The translations under genes and the position numbers were made by a program. A DNA stretch of 64,000 nt from Isoperla grammatica (taxonomy: Eukaryota; Arthropoda; Insecta; Plecoptera; Perlodidae). Where the stretch lies: contig OX246743.1 in assembly GCA_945910005.1 (NCBI GenBank), positions 12,754,587-12,818,586 of the forward strand, given 5' to 3'. Below are positions 1 through 11,496 of the stretch, in pieces. Each line of letters opens with the position of its first letter. Within the stretch, counting starts at the first letter, position 1. The notes beneath the pieces are model-generated. The model was given only the letters and a program-made list of their open reading frames with translations. It did no database searches and was not told where the DNA came from.

Positions 1-1226
1 ACACCGTCATACTTGCGGCCCTCTTTGCAAATCAAAACGCCTAACAATCTCCCCAATGTGGCTCTCGTCACACCTTCATACTTGCGGCCCCCTTTTTAAT
101 CCAAGCGCCTAACAATCTCCCCGATGTGGCTCTCGTCACTCCGCCATACTTGCGGCCCTCTTTGCAATCCAAGCGCCTAACAATCTCGCCACTTCGCCAT
201 TCTTGCGGCCCTCTTTTTAATCCAAGCGTCTAACAATCTCCCCAATGTGGCTCTCGTCACTCCACCATACTTGAGGCCCTCTTTGCAATCAAAACGCCTA
301 ACAATCCCCCCAATGTGGCTCTCGGCACTCCACCATACTTGCGGCCCTCTTTGCAATCCAAGCGCCTAACAATCTTCCCAATGTGGCTCTCACCACTCCA
401 CCGTACTTGCGGCCCTCTTTGCAATCCAAGTGCCTAACATCTCCCTAATGTGGCTCTCGCCACTTCGCCATACTTGCGGCCCTCTTTGCAATCCAAGCGC
501 CTAACAATCTCCCCAGTGGGGCTCTCACCACTCCGTCATACTTGCGGCCCTCTTTTCAATCCAAGCGTCTAACAATCTCTCCAGTGTTGCTCTCGCCACT
601 CCGTCATACTTGCGGCCCTCTTTGCAATCCAAGCGCCTAACAATCTCCCCAATGTGGCTCTCGTCACTCCACCATACCTGCGGCCCTCTTTGAAATCCAA
701 GCGCCTTACAAACTCCCCAATGTGGCTCTCGTCACTCCGTCATACTTGCGGCCCTCTTTGCAATCCAAGCGCCTTACAAACTCCCCAATGTGGCTCTCGT
801 CACTCCGTCATACTTGCGGCCCTCTTTGCAATCCAAGCGCCTAACAATCTCTCCAATGTGGCTCTCGTCACTTCGTCATACTTGCGGCCCTCTTTGCAAT
901 CCAAGCGCCTTGCAATCTCCCCAATGTGGCTCTCGTCACTCCGTCATACTTGCGGCCCTCTTTGCAATCCAAGCGCCTTGCAATCTCCCCAATGTGGCTT
1001 TTTTCACACAACCATACTTGCGGCCCTCTTTGCAATCAAAACGCCTAACAATCTCCCCGATGTGGGCTCTCGCCACTCCGCCATTCTTGCGGCCCTCTTT
1101 GCAATCCAAGCGCCTTACAATCTCCCCAATATGGCTCTCGTCACTCCACCATACTTGCGGCCCTCTTTGCAATCCAAGCGCCTTACAATCTCCCCAATGT
1201 GGCTCTCGTCACACCTTTATACTTGC
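1..1226 (+). repeat. 68-bp satellite array, block 0 (enters from left edge)
   Basis: About 18 head-to-tail monomers of the 68-bp satellite. The block opens inside a monomer, so the array continues beyond the window. The 53-bp deleted monomer (caatctcgccacttcgcc) lies near 180-232. The segment from about 480 to 640 has the variants ccagtggggctc, cttttcaatccaagcgtc and ccagtgttgc, which elsewhere always occur together in this order. The last three monomers before the spacer (gatgtgggctc, aatatggctc, then the monomer ending cacacctttatacttgcg) are the standard lead-in found before other spacers. There is no gene; open frames here are periodic by-products. Confidence 0.97.
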
Positions 1227-1399
1227 GATCAGATCATATTCTTGGATATTTTTTAAATCCAATGAAAGCCTCTTTTTGGAAATCTATCTATATTTGGAGT
1301 TACAATTACACTAAGAATGAATAGAGATACAATGAGATTCATACCTGCATACATTGAGAGCAGTGTGTTATTTACCAGTGTAAGCGAGGCAACTTCTAT

Positions 1400-1487
1400 C
1401 GGCTGGCACGGCGTACGCAGTAACGTCGTAGCTTCGAATTAATGAGGTCTGGAGTTCAAAACCCATTACCCCCAATTTTTTTTTTCC
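1400..1487 (+). other. tRNA-like module 1 of spacer copy 1
   Basis: The stretch ggcacggcgtacgcagtaacg aligns to the better preserved A-box region of module 2; the A-box-like core is at 1409-1420. The B-box-like motif at 1453-1463 reads agttcaaaacc in this copy and ggttcaaaacc in most other copies, close to the Pol III consensus GGTTCRANNCC. It is followed by a run of T from about 1476. Spacing of the two boxes is tRNA-like. No credible acceptor stem is visible, so this is a degenerate tRNA-derived head rather than a tRNA gene. Confidence 0.6.
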
Positions 1488-1670
1488 ACCTATTTCACAC
1501 ATTTATATCATTTATATCTCAATTTGCGGCGGTTTTATTATCAGATCGTATTCTCATGGATATTTTTTAAATCCAATGAAACCTTCTGTTCGTAAATCCA
1601 TATATGTTTCGTTACATGCATTAATTGAGAGCCGTGTGTTATCTATACCAGTCTAAGCGATCCAACTTCC

Positions 1671-1751
1671 ATCGTGAGGCATGGCGTACGCGGTAGCGTC
1701 GTGGACTAGTGTTTTAGAGGTCCGGGGTTCGAGACCCGTTACCACCACGAT
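1671..1751 (+). other. tRNA-like module 2 of spacer copy 1 (SINE-like head)
   Basis: The A box tggcgtacgcgg (1682-1693) fits TRGYNNANNNGG. The perfect B box ggttcgagacc (1726-1736) lies 32 bases further on, as in tRNA genes. The ends atcgtg (1671-1676) and cacgat (1746-1751) are exact reverse complements and could form a terminal stem. The T arm pairs only three of five positions and there is no clean cloverleaf, so a functional tRNA is unlikely. The central ggactagtgt could be read as a threonine-type anticodon loop, but this is weak. A tRNA-derived SINE head is the best reading; it could also be a stand-alone Pol III unit. Confidence 0.65.
1682..1736 (+). promoter_or_regulatory. Putative Pol III internal promoter (A and B boxes)
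   Basis: The A box is at 1682-1693 and the B box at 1726-1736. In known tRNA and SINE promoters these bind TFIIIC. Both are seen directly as consensus matches; use as a promoter is inferred. The same pair is kept in the other 14 full spacers, with A-box damage in copy 2 only. Confidence 0.55.
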
Positions 1752-1757
1752 TTTTTT
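1751..1757 (+). terminator. Putative Pol III T-run terminator
   Basis: A run of seven T lies 15 bases after the B box, where Pol III would stop. In subtype II spacers the run is broken to tttgttt, which would be a weaker stop. Confidence 0.45.
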
Positions 1758-1897
1758 CTTCCATATTCAGAGCAGCAAAGTTGAGAAGTGTTTACTAAGG
1801 GGAAATTATTTTTTCAAGCGCTCGTAGCTAAAAAACGTGTGGTTCAAATTTGTTTCTGTATTTTTTTTATTTTTTTTGCGTTAATTATCTTGACAAT

Positions 1898-3023
1898 AAA
1901 ACGCCTAACAATCTCCCCAATGTGGCTCTCGTCACACCGTCATACTTGCGGCCCTCTTTGCAATCAAAACGCCTAACAATCTCCCCAATGTGGCTCTCGT
2001 CACACCTTCATACTTGCGGCCCTCTTTTTAATCCAAGCGCCTAACAATCTCCCCGATGTGGCTCTCGTCACTCCGCCATACTTGCGGCCCTCTTTGCAAT
2101 CCAAGCGCCTAACAATCTCGCCACCCGGCCATTCTTGCGGCCCTCTTTTTAATCCAAGCGTCTAACAATCTCCCCAATGTGGCTCTCGTCACTCCACCAT
2201 ACTTGAGGCCCTCTTTGCAATCAAAACGCCTAACAATCTCCCCAATGTGGCTCTCGGCACTCCACCATACTTGCGGCCCTCTTTACAATACAAGTGCCTT
2301 AAATCTCCCCAATGTGGCTCTCGCCACTCCGCCATAATTGCGGCCCTCTTTTGCAATCCAAGCGCCTAACAATCTCCCCAATGTCTCTCTCGTCACTCCA
2401 CCATACTTGCGGCCCTCTTTGCAATCAGAGCGCGTCATTATCTCCCCGATGCGGCTCTCGCCACTCCGTCATACTTGCGGCCCTCTTTGCAATCCAAGCG
2501 CCTAACAATCTCCCCAATGTGGCTCTCGTCACTCCGCCATACTTGCGGCCCTCTTTGCAATCCAAGCGCCTTACAATCTCCCCAATGTGGCTCTCGTCAC
2601 ACCGCCAAACTTGCGGCCCTCTTTGCAATCCAAGCGCCTTACAATCTCCCCAATGTGGCTCTCGTCACACCGCCATACTTGCGGCCCTCTTTGCAATCCA
2701 AGCGTCTAACAATCTCTCCAATGTGGCTCTCGCCACTCCGTTATACTTGCGGCCATCTTTGCAATCCAAGCGCCTTGCAATCTTCCCAATGTGGCTCTCG
2801 TCACATCGCCATACTTGCGGCCCTCTTTGCAATCAAAACGCCTAACAATCTCCCCGATGTGGGCTCTCGCCACTCCGCCATTCTTGCGGCCCTCTTTGCA
2901 ATCCAAGCGCCTTACAATCTCCCCAATATGGCTATCGTCACTCCACCATACTTGCGGCCCTCTTTGCAATCAAAACGCCTTACAATCTCCCCAATGTGGC
3001 TCTCGTCACACCTTCATACTTGC
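1898..3023 (+). repeat. 68-bp satellite array, block 1
   Basis: About 16.5 monomers. It opens with the standard lead-out: two aaaacgcc monomers, the cttcatac monomer with ctttttaatcc, a gatgtggctc monomer, then the 53-bp deleted monomer (here with cacccggcc in place of cacttcgcc). It closes with the standard lead-in (gatgtgggctc, then aatatggctatc). This is the shortest spacer-to-spacer interval in the window (1797 bp). No gene is present. Confidence 0.97.
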
Positions 3024-3692
3024 GATCAGATCATATTCTTGATATTTTTTTAATCCAATGAAAGCCTCTTTTTGGAAATCTATCTATATTTGGAGTTACA
3101 ATTACACTAAGAATGAATAGAGATACAATGAGATTCATACCTGCATACATTGAGAGCAGTGTGTTATTTACCAGTGTAAGCGAGGCAATTTCTATCGGCT
3201 GGCACGGCGTACGCAGTAACGTCGTAGCTTCGAATATTTGAGGTCTGGGGTTCAAAACCCATTTCCCCAATTTTTTTTTTCCACCTATTTCACACATTTA
3301 TATCATTTATAACTCAATTTGCGGCGGTTTTATTATCAGATCGTATTCTCATGGATATTTTTTAAATCCAATGAAACCTTCTGTTCGTTAATCCATATAT
3401 GTTTCGTTACATGCATTAATTGAGAGCCGTGTGTTATCTATACCAGTCTAAGCGATCCAACTTCCATCGTGAGGCATATCGTACGCGGTAGCGTCGTGGA
3501 CTAGTGTTTTAAAGGTCCGGGGTTCGAGACCCGTTACCACCACGATTTTTTTCTTCCATATTCAGAGCAGCAAAGTTGAGAAGGGTTTACTAAGGGGAAA
3601 TTATTTTTTCAAGCGCTCGTAGCTAAAAAACGTGTGGTTCAAATTTGTTTCTGAATTTTTTTTATTTTTTTTGCGTTAATTATCTTGACAAT
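3024..3692 (+). repeat. Dimeric tRNA-related SINE-like spacer, copy 2
   Basis: Same dimer and junctions as copy 1. The left end has lost a base (cttgatatttttttaatcc). Module 1 carries gaatatttgagg, shared only with copy 9. The module 2 A box at 3477-3488 is damaged (tatcgtacgcgg), while the B box at 3521-3531 is intact. Right-half subtype is I (gttcg, gcattaattgag). This is the one full copy whose second A box departs from consensus. Confidence 0.93.
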
Positions 3693-5939
3693 AAAACGCC
3701 TAACAATCTCCCCAATGTGGCTCTCGTCACACCGTCATACTTGCGGCCCTCTTTGCAATCAAAACGCCTAACAATCTCCCCAATGTGGCTCTCGTCACAC
3801 CTTCATACTTGCGGCCCTCTTTTTATTCCAAGCGCCTAACAATCTCCCCGATGTGGCTCTCGTCACTCCACCATACTTGCGGCATTCTTTGCAATCAAAG
3901 CGCCTAACAATCTCGCCACTTCGCCATTCTTGCGGCCCTCTTTTTAATCCAAGCGTCTAACAATCTCCCCAATGTGGCCCTCGTCACTCCACCATACTTG
4001 CGGCCCTCTTTGCAATCAAAACGCCTAACAATCTCCCCAATGTGGCTTTCGGCACTCAACCATACTTGCGGCCCTCTTTAGAATCCAAGTGCCTTAAATC
4101 TCCCCAATTTTGCTCTCGCCACTCCGCCATACTTGCGGCCCTCTTTTGCAATCCAAGCGCCTAACAATCTCCCCAATGTCCCTCTCGTCACTCCACCATA
4201 CTTGCGGCCCTCTTTGCAATCAGAGCGCCTCATTATCTCCCCGATGCGGCTCTCGCCACTCCGTCATACTTGCGGCCCTCTTTGCAATCCAAGCGCCTAA
4301 CAATCTCCTCAATGTGGCTCTTGTCACTCCACCATACTTGCGGCCCTCTTTGCAATCCAAGCGCCTTACAAACTCCCCAATGTGGATCTCGTCACTCCGT
4401 CATACTTGCGGCCCTATTTGCAATCAAAACGCCTTACAATCTCCCCAATGTGGCTCTCGTCACACCGTCATTCTTGCGGCCCTCTTTGCAATCCAAGCGC
4501 CTAATGTGGCTCTCCACTATACTTGCGGCCCTCTTTGCAATCCAAGCGCCTAGCAAACTCTCCAATGTGGCTCTCGTCACTCCGTTATACTTGCGGCCCT
4601 CTTTGCAATCCAAGCGCCTAGCAAACTCCCCAATGTGGCTCTCGTCACTCCGTCATACTTGCAGCCCTCTTTGCAATCAAAACGCATAGCATCTCCCCAA
4701 TGTGGCTCTCGGCACTCCGTCATACTTGCGGCCCTCTTTGTAATCCAAGCGCCTTAATATCTCGCCACTTCGCCATTCTTGCGGCCCTCTTTTTAATCCA
4801 AGCGTCTAACAATCTCCCCAATGTGGCTCTCGTCACTCCACCATACTTGCGGCCCTCTTTGCAATCCAAGTGCCTCACATCTCCCTTTAAGTGGCTCTCG
4901 CCACTCCGCCATACTCTCGGCCCTCTTTGCGATCCAAGCGCCTAACAATCTCCCCAATGTGGCTCCCGTCACTCGGTCATACTTGCGGCCCTCTTTGCAA
5001 TCCAAGCGCCTTACAATCTCTCCAATGTGGCTCCCGTCACTTGGTCATACTTGGGGCCTTTTTGCAATCCAAGCGCCTAACAATCTCCCCAATGTGGCTC
5101 TCGTCATACCGCTATACTCGCGGCCCTCTTTGCAATCCAAGCACCTTACAATCTCCCTAATGTGGCTCTCGCCACTCCGTCATACTTGCGGCCCTCTTTG
5201 CAATCCAAGCGCCTAACTATCTCCCCAATGTGGCTCTCGTCACTCTACCATACTTGCGGCCCTCTATGCAATCAAAACGCCTAACAATCCCCCCAATGTG
5301 GCTCTCGTCACACCGTCATACTTGCGGCCCTCTTTGCAATCCAAGCGCCTTACAATCTCCCCAATGTGGCTCTCGTCACTCGGTCATACTTGCGGCCCTC
5401 TTTGAAATCCAAGTGCCTTACAATCTCCTCAATGTGGCTCTCGTCACACCGCCATACTTGCGGCCCTCTTTGCAATCCAAGCGCCTTACAATCTCCCCAA
5501 TGTGGCTCTCGTCACACCGCCATACTTGCGGCCCTCTTTGCAATCCAAGCGCCTTACAATCTCCCGAATGTGGCTCTCGTCACACCGCCATACTTGTGGC
5601 CCTCTTTGCAATCCAAGCGCCTAACAATCTCTCCAATGTGGCTCTCGCCACTCCGTCATACTTAAGGCCCTCTTTGCAATCCAAGCGCCTTGCAATCTCC
5701 CAAATGTGGCTCTCGTCACACTGCCATACTTGCTGCCCTCTTTGCAATCAAAACGCCTAACAATCTCCCCGATGTAGGCTCTCGCCACTCCGCCATTCTT
5801 GCGGCCCTCTTTGCAATCCAAGCGCCTTACAATCTCCCCAATATGGCTCTCGTCACTCCACCATACTTGCGGCCCCTTTTTGCAATCAAAACGCCTAACA
5901 ATCTCCCCAATGTGGCTCTCGTCACACCTTCATACTTGC
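3693..5939 (+). repeat. 68-bp satellite array, block 2
   Basis: About 33 monomers. It contains the composite short monomer gcctaatgtggctctccac near 4500, formed by loss of the aatctcccc part and of the cgtca segment. It also contains the acttggggcctttttgc monomer near 5050, a marker found only in the left part of the window. Near 5283 a monomer reads aacaatcccccc. Closing monomers include gatgtaggctc instead of gatgtgggctc. There is no gene. Confidence 0.97.
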
Positions 5940-6608
5940 GATCAGATCATTTTCTTGGATATTTTTTAAATCCAATGAAAGCCTCTTTTTGGAAATCTAT
6001 CTATATTTGGAGTTACAATTACACTAAGAATGAATAGAGATACAATGAGATTCATACCTGCATACATTGAGAGCAGTGTGTTATTTACCAGTGTAAGCGA
6101 GGCAATTTCTATCGGCTGGCACGGCGTACGCAGTAACGTCGTAGCTTCGAATACTTGAGGTCTGGGGTTCAAAACCCATTACCCCCAATTTTTTTTTTCC
6201 ACCTATTTCACACATTTATATCATTTATATCTCAGTTTGCGGCGGTTTTATTATCAGATCGTATTCTCATGGATATTTTTTAAATCCAATGAAACCTTCT
6301 GTTCTAAAATCCATATATGTTTCGTTACATGCATATATTGAGAGCCGTGTGTTATCTATACCAGTCTAAGCGATCCAACTTCCATCGTGAGGCATGGCGT
6401 ACGCGGTAGCGTCGTGGACTAGTGTTTTAGAGGTCCGGGGTTCGAGACCCGTTACCACCACGATTTGTTTCTTCCATATTCAGAACAGCAAAGTTGAGAA
6501 GGGTTTACTAACGGGAAATTATTTTTTCAAGCGCTCGTAGCTAAAAACGTGTGGTTCAAATTTGTTCCTGTATTTTTTTTATTTTTTTTGCGTTAATTAT
6601 CTTGACAA
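5940..6608 (+). repeat. Dimeric tRNA-related SINE-like spacer, copy 3
   Basis: Complete copy. The left end is the cattttcttgg form and module 1 has gaatacttgagg. The right half is subtype II (gttctaaaatcc, cagaacagc, actaacggg). The second module has its A box at 6395-6406 and B box at 6439-6449. The T-run after it is broken by G (tttgtttc). Confidence 0.93.
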
Positions 6609-8907
6609 TAAAACGCCTAACAATCTCCCCAATGTGGCTCTCGTCACACCGTCATACTTGCGGCCCTCTTTGCAATCAAAACGCCTAACAATCTCCCCAA
6701 TGTGGCTCTCGTCACACCTTCATACTTGCGGCCCTCTTTTTAATCCAAGCGCCTAACAATCTCCCCGATGTGGCTCTCGTCACTCCACCATACTTGCGGC
6801 CCTCTTTGCAATCAGAGCGCCTCATTATCTCCCCGATGCGGCTCTCGCCACTCCGTCATACTTGCGGCCCTCTTTGCAATCCAAGCGCCTAACAATCTCC
6901 CCAATGTGGCTCTCGTCACTCCACCATACTTGCGGCCCTCTTTGCAATCCAAGCGCCTTACAAACTCCTCAATGTGGATCTCGTCACTCCGTCATACTTG
7001 CGGCCCTATTTGCAATCAAAACGCCTAACAATCTCCCCAATGTGGCTCTCGTCACACCGTCATTCTTGCGGCCCTCTTTGCAATCCAAGCGCCTAACAAT
7101 CTCCCCAATGTGGCTCTCGTCACACCGTCATTCTTGCGGCCCTCTTTGCAATTCAAGCGCCTAACAATCTCCCCAATGTGGCTCTCGTCACACCGTTAAA
7201 CTTGCGGCCCTATTTGCAATCCAAGCGCCTAACAATCTCCTCAAAGTGGCTCTCGTCACTCCACCATACTTGCGGCCCTCTTTGCAATCGAAGTGCCTCA
7301 TTTCGACCTTATGTGGCTTTTGCCACTCCGCCATACTTGCGGCCCTCTTTGCAATCCAAGCGCCTAACAATCTCCCTAATGTGGCTCTCGCCACTCCGTC
7401 ATACTTGCGGCCCTCTTTGCAATCCAAGCGCCTAACAATCTCCCCAATGTGGCTCTCGTCACTCCACTATACTTGCGGCCCTCTTTGCAATCCAAGCGCC
7501 TAACAAACTCCCCAATGTGGCTCTCGTCACTCCGTCATACTTGCAGCCCTCTTTGCAATCCAAGCGCCTAGCAAACTCCCCAATGTGGCTCTCGTCACTC
7601 CGTCATACTTGCGGCCCTCTTTGCAATCAAAACGCATAGCATCTCCCCAATGTTGCTCTCGACACTCCGTCATACTTGCGGCCCTCTTTGTAATCCAAGC
7701 GCCTAACAATCTCGCCACTTCGCCATTCTTGCGGCCCTCTTTTTAATCCAAGCGTCTAACAATCTCCCCAATGTGGCTCTCGTCACTCCACCATACTTGC
7801 GGCCCTCTTTGCAATCCAAGTGTCTAACATCTCCCTAATGTGGCTCTCGCCACTCCGCCATACTTGCGGCCCTCTTTGCGATCCAAGCGCCTAACAATCT
7901 CCCTAATGTGGCTCCCGTCACTCGGTCATACTTGCGGCCCTCTTTGCAATCCAAGCGCCTAACAATCTCTCCAATGTGGCTCTCGTCACTCCGCCATACT
8001 TGCGGCCCTCTTTGCAATCCAAGCGCCTTACAATCTCTCCAATGTGGCTCTTGTCACACCGCCATACTTGCGGCCCTCTTTGCAATCAGAGCGCCTAACA
8101 ATCGCCTTACAATCTCCCCAATGTGGCACTTTCACTCCGTCACTCTTGCGGCCCTCTTTGCAATCCAAGCGCCTCACAATCTCTCCAATGTGGCTCTCGC
8201 CACTCCGTCATACTTGCGGCCCTCTTTGCAATCCAAGCGCCTTACAATCTCTCCAATGTGGCTCTCGTCACACCGCCATACTTGCGGCCATCTTTGCAAT
8301 CAGAGCGCCTAACAATCGCCTTACAATCTCCCCAATGTGGCACTTTCACTCCGTCACTCTTGCGGCCCTCTTTGCAATCCAAGCGCCTAACAATCTCTTC
8401 AATGTGGCTTTCGTCACTCCGTCATACTTGCGGCCCTCTTTGCAATCCAAGCGCCTTACAATCTCCCAAATGTGGCTCTCGTCATACCGCCATACTCGCG
8501 GCCCTCTTTGCAATCCAAGCACCTTACAATCTCCCTAATGTGGCTCTCGCCACTCCGTCATACTTGCGGCCCTCTTTGCAATCCAAGCGCCTAACTATCT
8601 CCCCAATGTGGCTCTCGTCACTCTACCATACTTGCGGCCCTCTATGCAATCAAAACGCCTAACAATCCCCCCAATGTGGCTCTCGTCACACCGTCATACT
8701 TGCGGCCCTCTTTGCAATCCAAGCGCCTTACAATCTCCCCAATGTGGCTCTCGTCACTCGGTCATACTTGCGGCCCTCTTTGAAATCCAAGCGCCTTAAA
8801 ATCTCCTCAATGTGGCTCTCGTCACACCGCCATACTTGCGGCCCTCTTTGCAATCCAAGCGCCTTACAATCTCCCCAATGTGGCTCTCGTCACACCTTCA
8901 TACTTGC
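6609..8907 (+). repeat. 68-bp satellite array, block 3
   Basis: About 34 monomers. Compared with block 7, the region near 6780 lacks a segment and jumps straight to the agagcgcctcatt monomer. Two copies of an 11-base local duplication (gcctaacaatcgccttacaatc) lie near 8092-8115 and 8307-8330, each followed by a monomer with gtggcactttcactcc. A tcatttcgacc variant occurs near 7299. There is no gene. Confidence 0.97.
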
Positions 8908-9577
8908 GATCATATCATTTTCTTGGATATTTTTTAATTCCAATGAAAGCCTCTTTTTGGAAATCTATCTATATTTGGAGTTACAATTACACTAAGAATG
9001 AATAGAGATACAATGAGATTCATACCTGCATACATTGAGAGCAGTGTGTTATTTACCAGTGTAAGCGAGGCAATTTCTATCGGCTGGCACGGCGTACGCA
9101 GTAACGTCGTAGCTTCGAATACTTGAGGTCTGGGGTTCAAAACCCATTACCCCCAATTTTTTTTTTCCACCTATTTCACACATTTATATCATTTATATCT
9201 CAGTTTGCGGCGGTTTTATTATCAGATCGTATTCTCATGGATATTTTTTAAATCCAATGAAACCTTCTGTTCTAAAATCCATATATGTTTCGTTACATGC
9301 ATACATTGAGAGCCGTGTGTTATCTATACCAGTCTAAGCGATCCAACTTCCATCGTGAGGCATGGCGTACGCGGTAGATTCGTGGACTAGTGTTTTAGAG
9401 GTCCGGGGTTCGAGACCCGTTACCACCACGATTTGTTTCTTCCATATTCAGAACAGCAAAGTTGAGAAGGGTTTACTAACGGGAAATTATTTTTTCAAGC
9501 GCTCGTAGCTAAAAACGTGTGGTTCAAATTTGTTTCTGTATTTTTTTTATTTTTTTTGCGTTAATTATCTTGACAAT
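8908..9577 (+). repeat. Dimeric tRNA-related SINE-like spacer, copy 4
   Basis: Complete subtype II copy. The left end reads gatcatatcattttc. The second A box is at 9363-9374 and the B box at 9417-9427, with gtagattcgtgg between them where other copies have gtagcgtcgtgg. Confidence 0.93.
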
Positions 9578-11496
9578 AAAACGCCTAACAATCTCCTCAA
9601 TGTGGCTCTCGTCACACCGTCATACTTGCGGCCCTCTTTGCAATCAAAACGCCTAACAATCTCCCCAATTTTGCTCTCGCCACTCCGCCATACTTGCGGC
9701 CCTCTTTTTAATCCAAGCGCCTAACAATCTCCCCGATGTGGCTCTCGTCACTCCACCATACTTGCGGCCCTCTTTGCAATCAGAGCGCCTCATTATCTCC
9801 CCGATGCGGCTCTCGCCACTCCGTCATACTTGCGGCCCTCTTTGCAATCCAAGCGCCTAACAATCTCCTCAATGTGGCTCTTGTCACTCCACCATACTTG
9901 CGGCCCTCTTTGCAATCCAAGCGCCTTACAAACTCCCCAATGTGGATCTCGTCACTCCGTCATACTTGCGGCCCTATTTGCAATCAAAACGCCTTACAAT
10001 CTCCCCAATGTGGCTCTCGTCACACCGTCATTCTTGCGGCCCTCTTTGCAATCCAAGCGCCTTATGTGGCTCTCCACTATACTTGCGGCCCTCTTTGCAA
10101 TCCAAGCGCCTAGCAAACTCCCCAATGTGGCTCTCGTCACTCCGTTATACTTGCGGCCCTCTTTGCAATCCAAGCGCCTAGCAAACTCCCCAATGTGGCT
10201 CTCGTCACTCCGTCATACTTGCAGCCCTCTTTGCAATCAAAACGCATAGCATCTCCCCAATGTGGCTCTCGGCACTCCGTCATACTTGCGGCCCTCTTTG
10301 TAATCCAAGCGCCTTAATATCTCGCCACTTCGCCATTCTTGCGGCCCTCTTTTTAATCCAAGCGTCTAACAATCTCCCCAATGTGGCTCTCGTCACTCCA
10401 CCATACTTGCGGCCCTCTTTGCAATCCAAGTGCCTAACATCTCCCTAAAGTGGCTCTCGCCACTCCGCCATACTTGCGGCCCTCTTTGCGATCCAAGCGC
10501 CTAACAATCTCCCCAATGTGGCTCCCGTCACTCGGTCATACTTGCGGCCCTCTTTGCAATCCAAGCGCCTTACAATCTCTCCAATGTGGCTCCCGTCACT
10601 TGGTCATACTTGGGGCCTTTTTGCAATCCAAGCGCCTAACAATCTCCCCAATGTGGCTCTCGTCATACCGCTATACTCGCGGCCCTCTTTGCAATCCAAG
10701 CACCTTACAATCTCCCTAATGTGGCTCTCGCCACTCCGTCATACTTGCGGCCCTCTTTGCAATCCAAGCGCCTAACTATCTCCCCAATGTGGCTCTCGTC
10801 ACTCTACCATACTTGCGGCCCTCTATGCAATCAAAACGCCTAACAATCCCCCCAATGTGGCTCTCGTCACACCGTCATACTTGCGGCCCTCTTACAATCC
10901 AAGCGCCTTACAATCTCCCCAATGTGGCTCTCGTCACTCGGTCATACTTGCGGCCCTCTTTGAAATCCAAGTGCCTTACAATCTCCTCAATGTGGCTCTC
11001 GTCACACCGCCATACTTGCGGCCCTCTTTGCAATCCAAGCGCCTTACAATCTCCCCAATGTGGCTCTCGTCACACCGCCATACTTGCGGCCCTCTTTGCA
11101 ATCCAAGCGCCTTACAATCTCCCGAATGTGGCTCTCGTCACACCGCCATACTTGTGGCCCTCTTTGCAATCCAAGCGCCTAACAATCTCTCCAATGTGGC
11201 TCTCGCCACTCCGTCATACTTGCGGCCCTCTTTGCAATCCAAGCGCCTTGCAATCTCCCCAATGTGGCTCTCGTCACACCGCCATACTTGCTGCCCTCTT
11301 TGCAATCAAAACGCCTAACAATCTCCCCGATGTAGGCTCTCGCCACTCCGCCATTCTTGCGGCCCTCTTTGCAATCCAAGCGCCTTACAATCTCCCCAAT
11401 ATGGCTCTCGTCACTCCACCATACTTGCGGCCCTCTTTGCAATCAAAACGCCTAACAATCTCCCCAATGTGGCTCTCGTCACACCTTCATACTTGC
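9578..11496 (+). repeat. 68-bp satellite array, block 4 (HOR of 2589 bp with copy 4)
   Basis: About 28 monomers, nearly identical monomer by monomer to block 5 at an offset of 2589. Differences seen include cgccttatgtggctc near 10061 (taatgtggctc in block 5) and cctcttacaatcc near 10890, which is one base shorter than cctctttgcaatcc. That one base accounts for the 2589 versus 2590 periods. The acttggggcc marker is near 10614. No gene is present. Confidence 0.97.

Larger units (their letters stand above)
1227..1897 (+). repeat. Dimeric tRNA-related SINE-like spacer, copy 1
   Basis: AT-rich, non-satellite insert of about 671 bp. It starts where acttgcg of a monomer passes into atcagatcat and ends at tgacaat before aaaacgcctaac. 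Module 1 (about 1227-1539) and module 2 (about 1540-1765) share atcagatc, gatattttttaaatccaatg, a cattgagagc-like stretch, a gtgtgttat stretch and ggcgtacgc, so they are diverged duplicates. The second module has an A box at 1682-1693 and a B box at 1726-1736. A T-rich tail of unknown origin (about 1766-1897) completes it. In subtype markers it has the left-end form catattcttgg, gaattaatgagg in module 1, and the right-half form gttcgtaaatcc. No protein function is inferred. Confidence 0.93.

Noticed and set aside
1671..1751. Functional tRNA gene
   Set aside because: The T arm has mismatches, there is no proper acceptor stem next to the A box, and the anticodon arm is poor. A tRNA-derived SINE-type head fits better.
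1227..1897. LTR retrotransposon or DNA transposon as spacer
   Set aside because: No terminal repeats, inverted ends, coding region or target-site duplication could be seen. The length and Pol III boxes point to a SINE-like origin.
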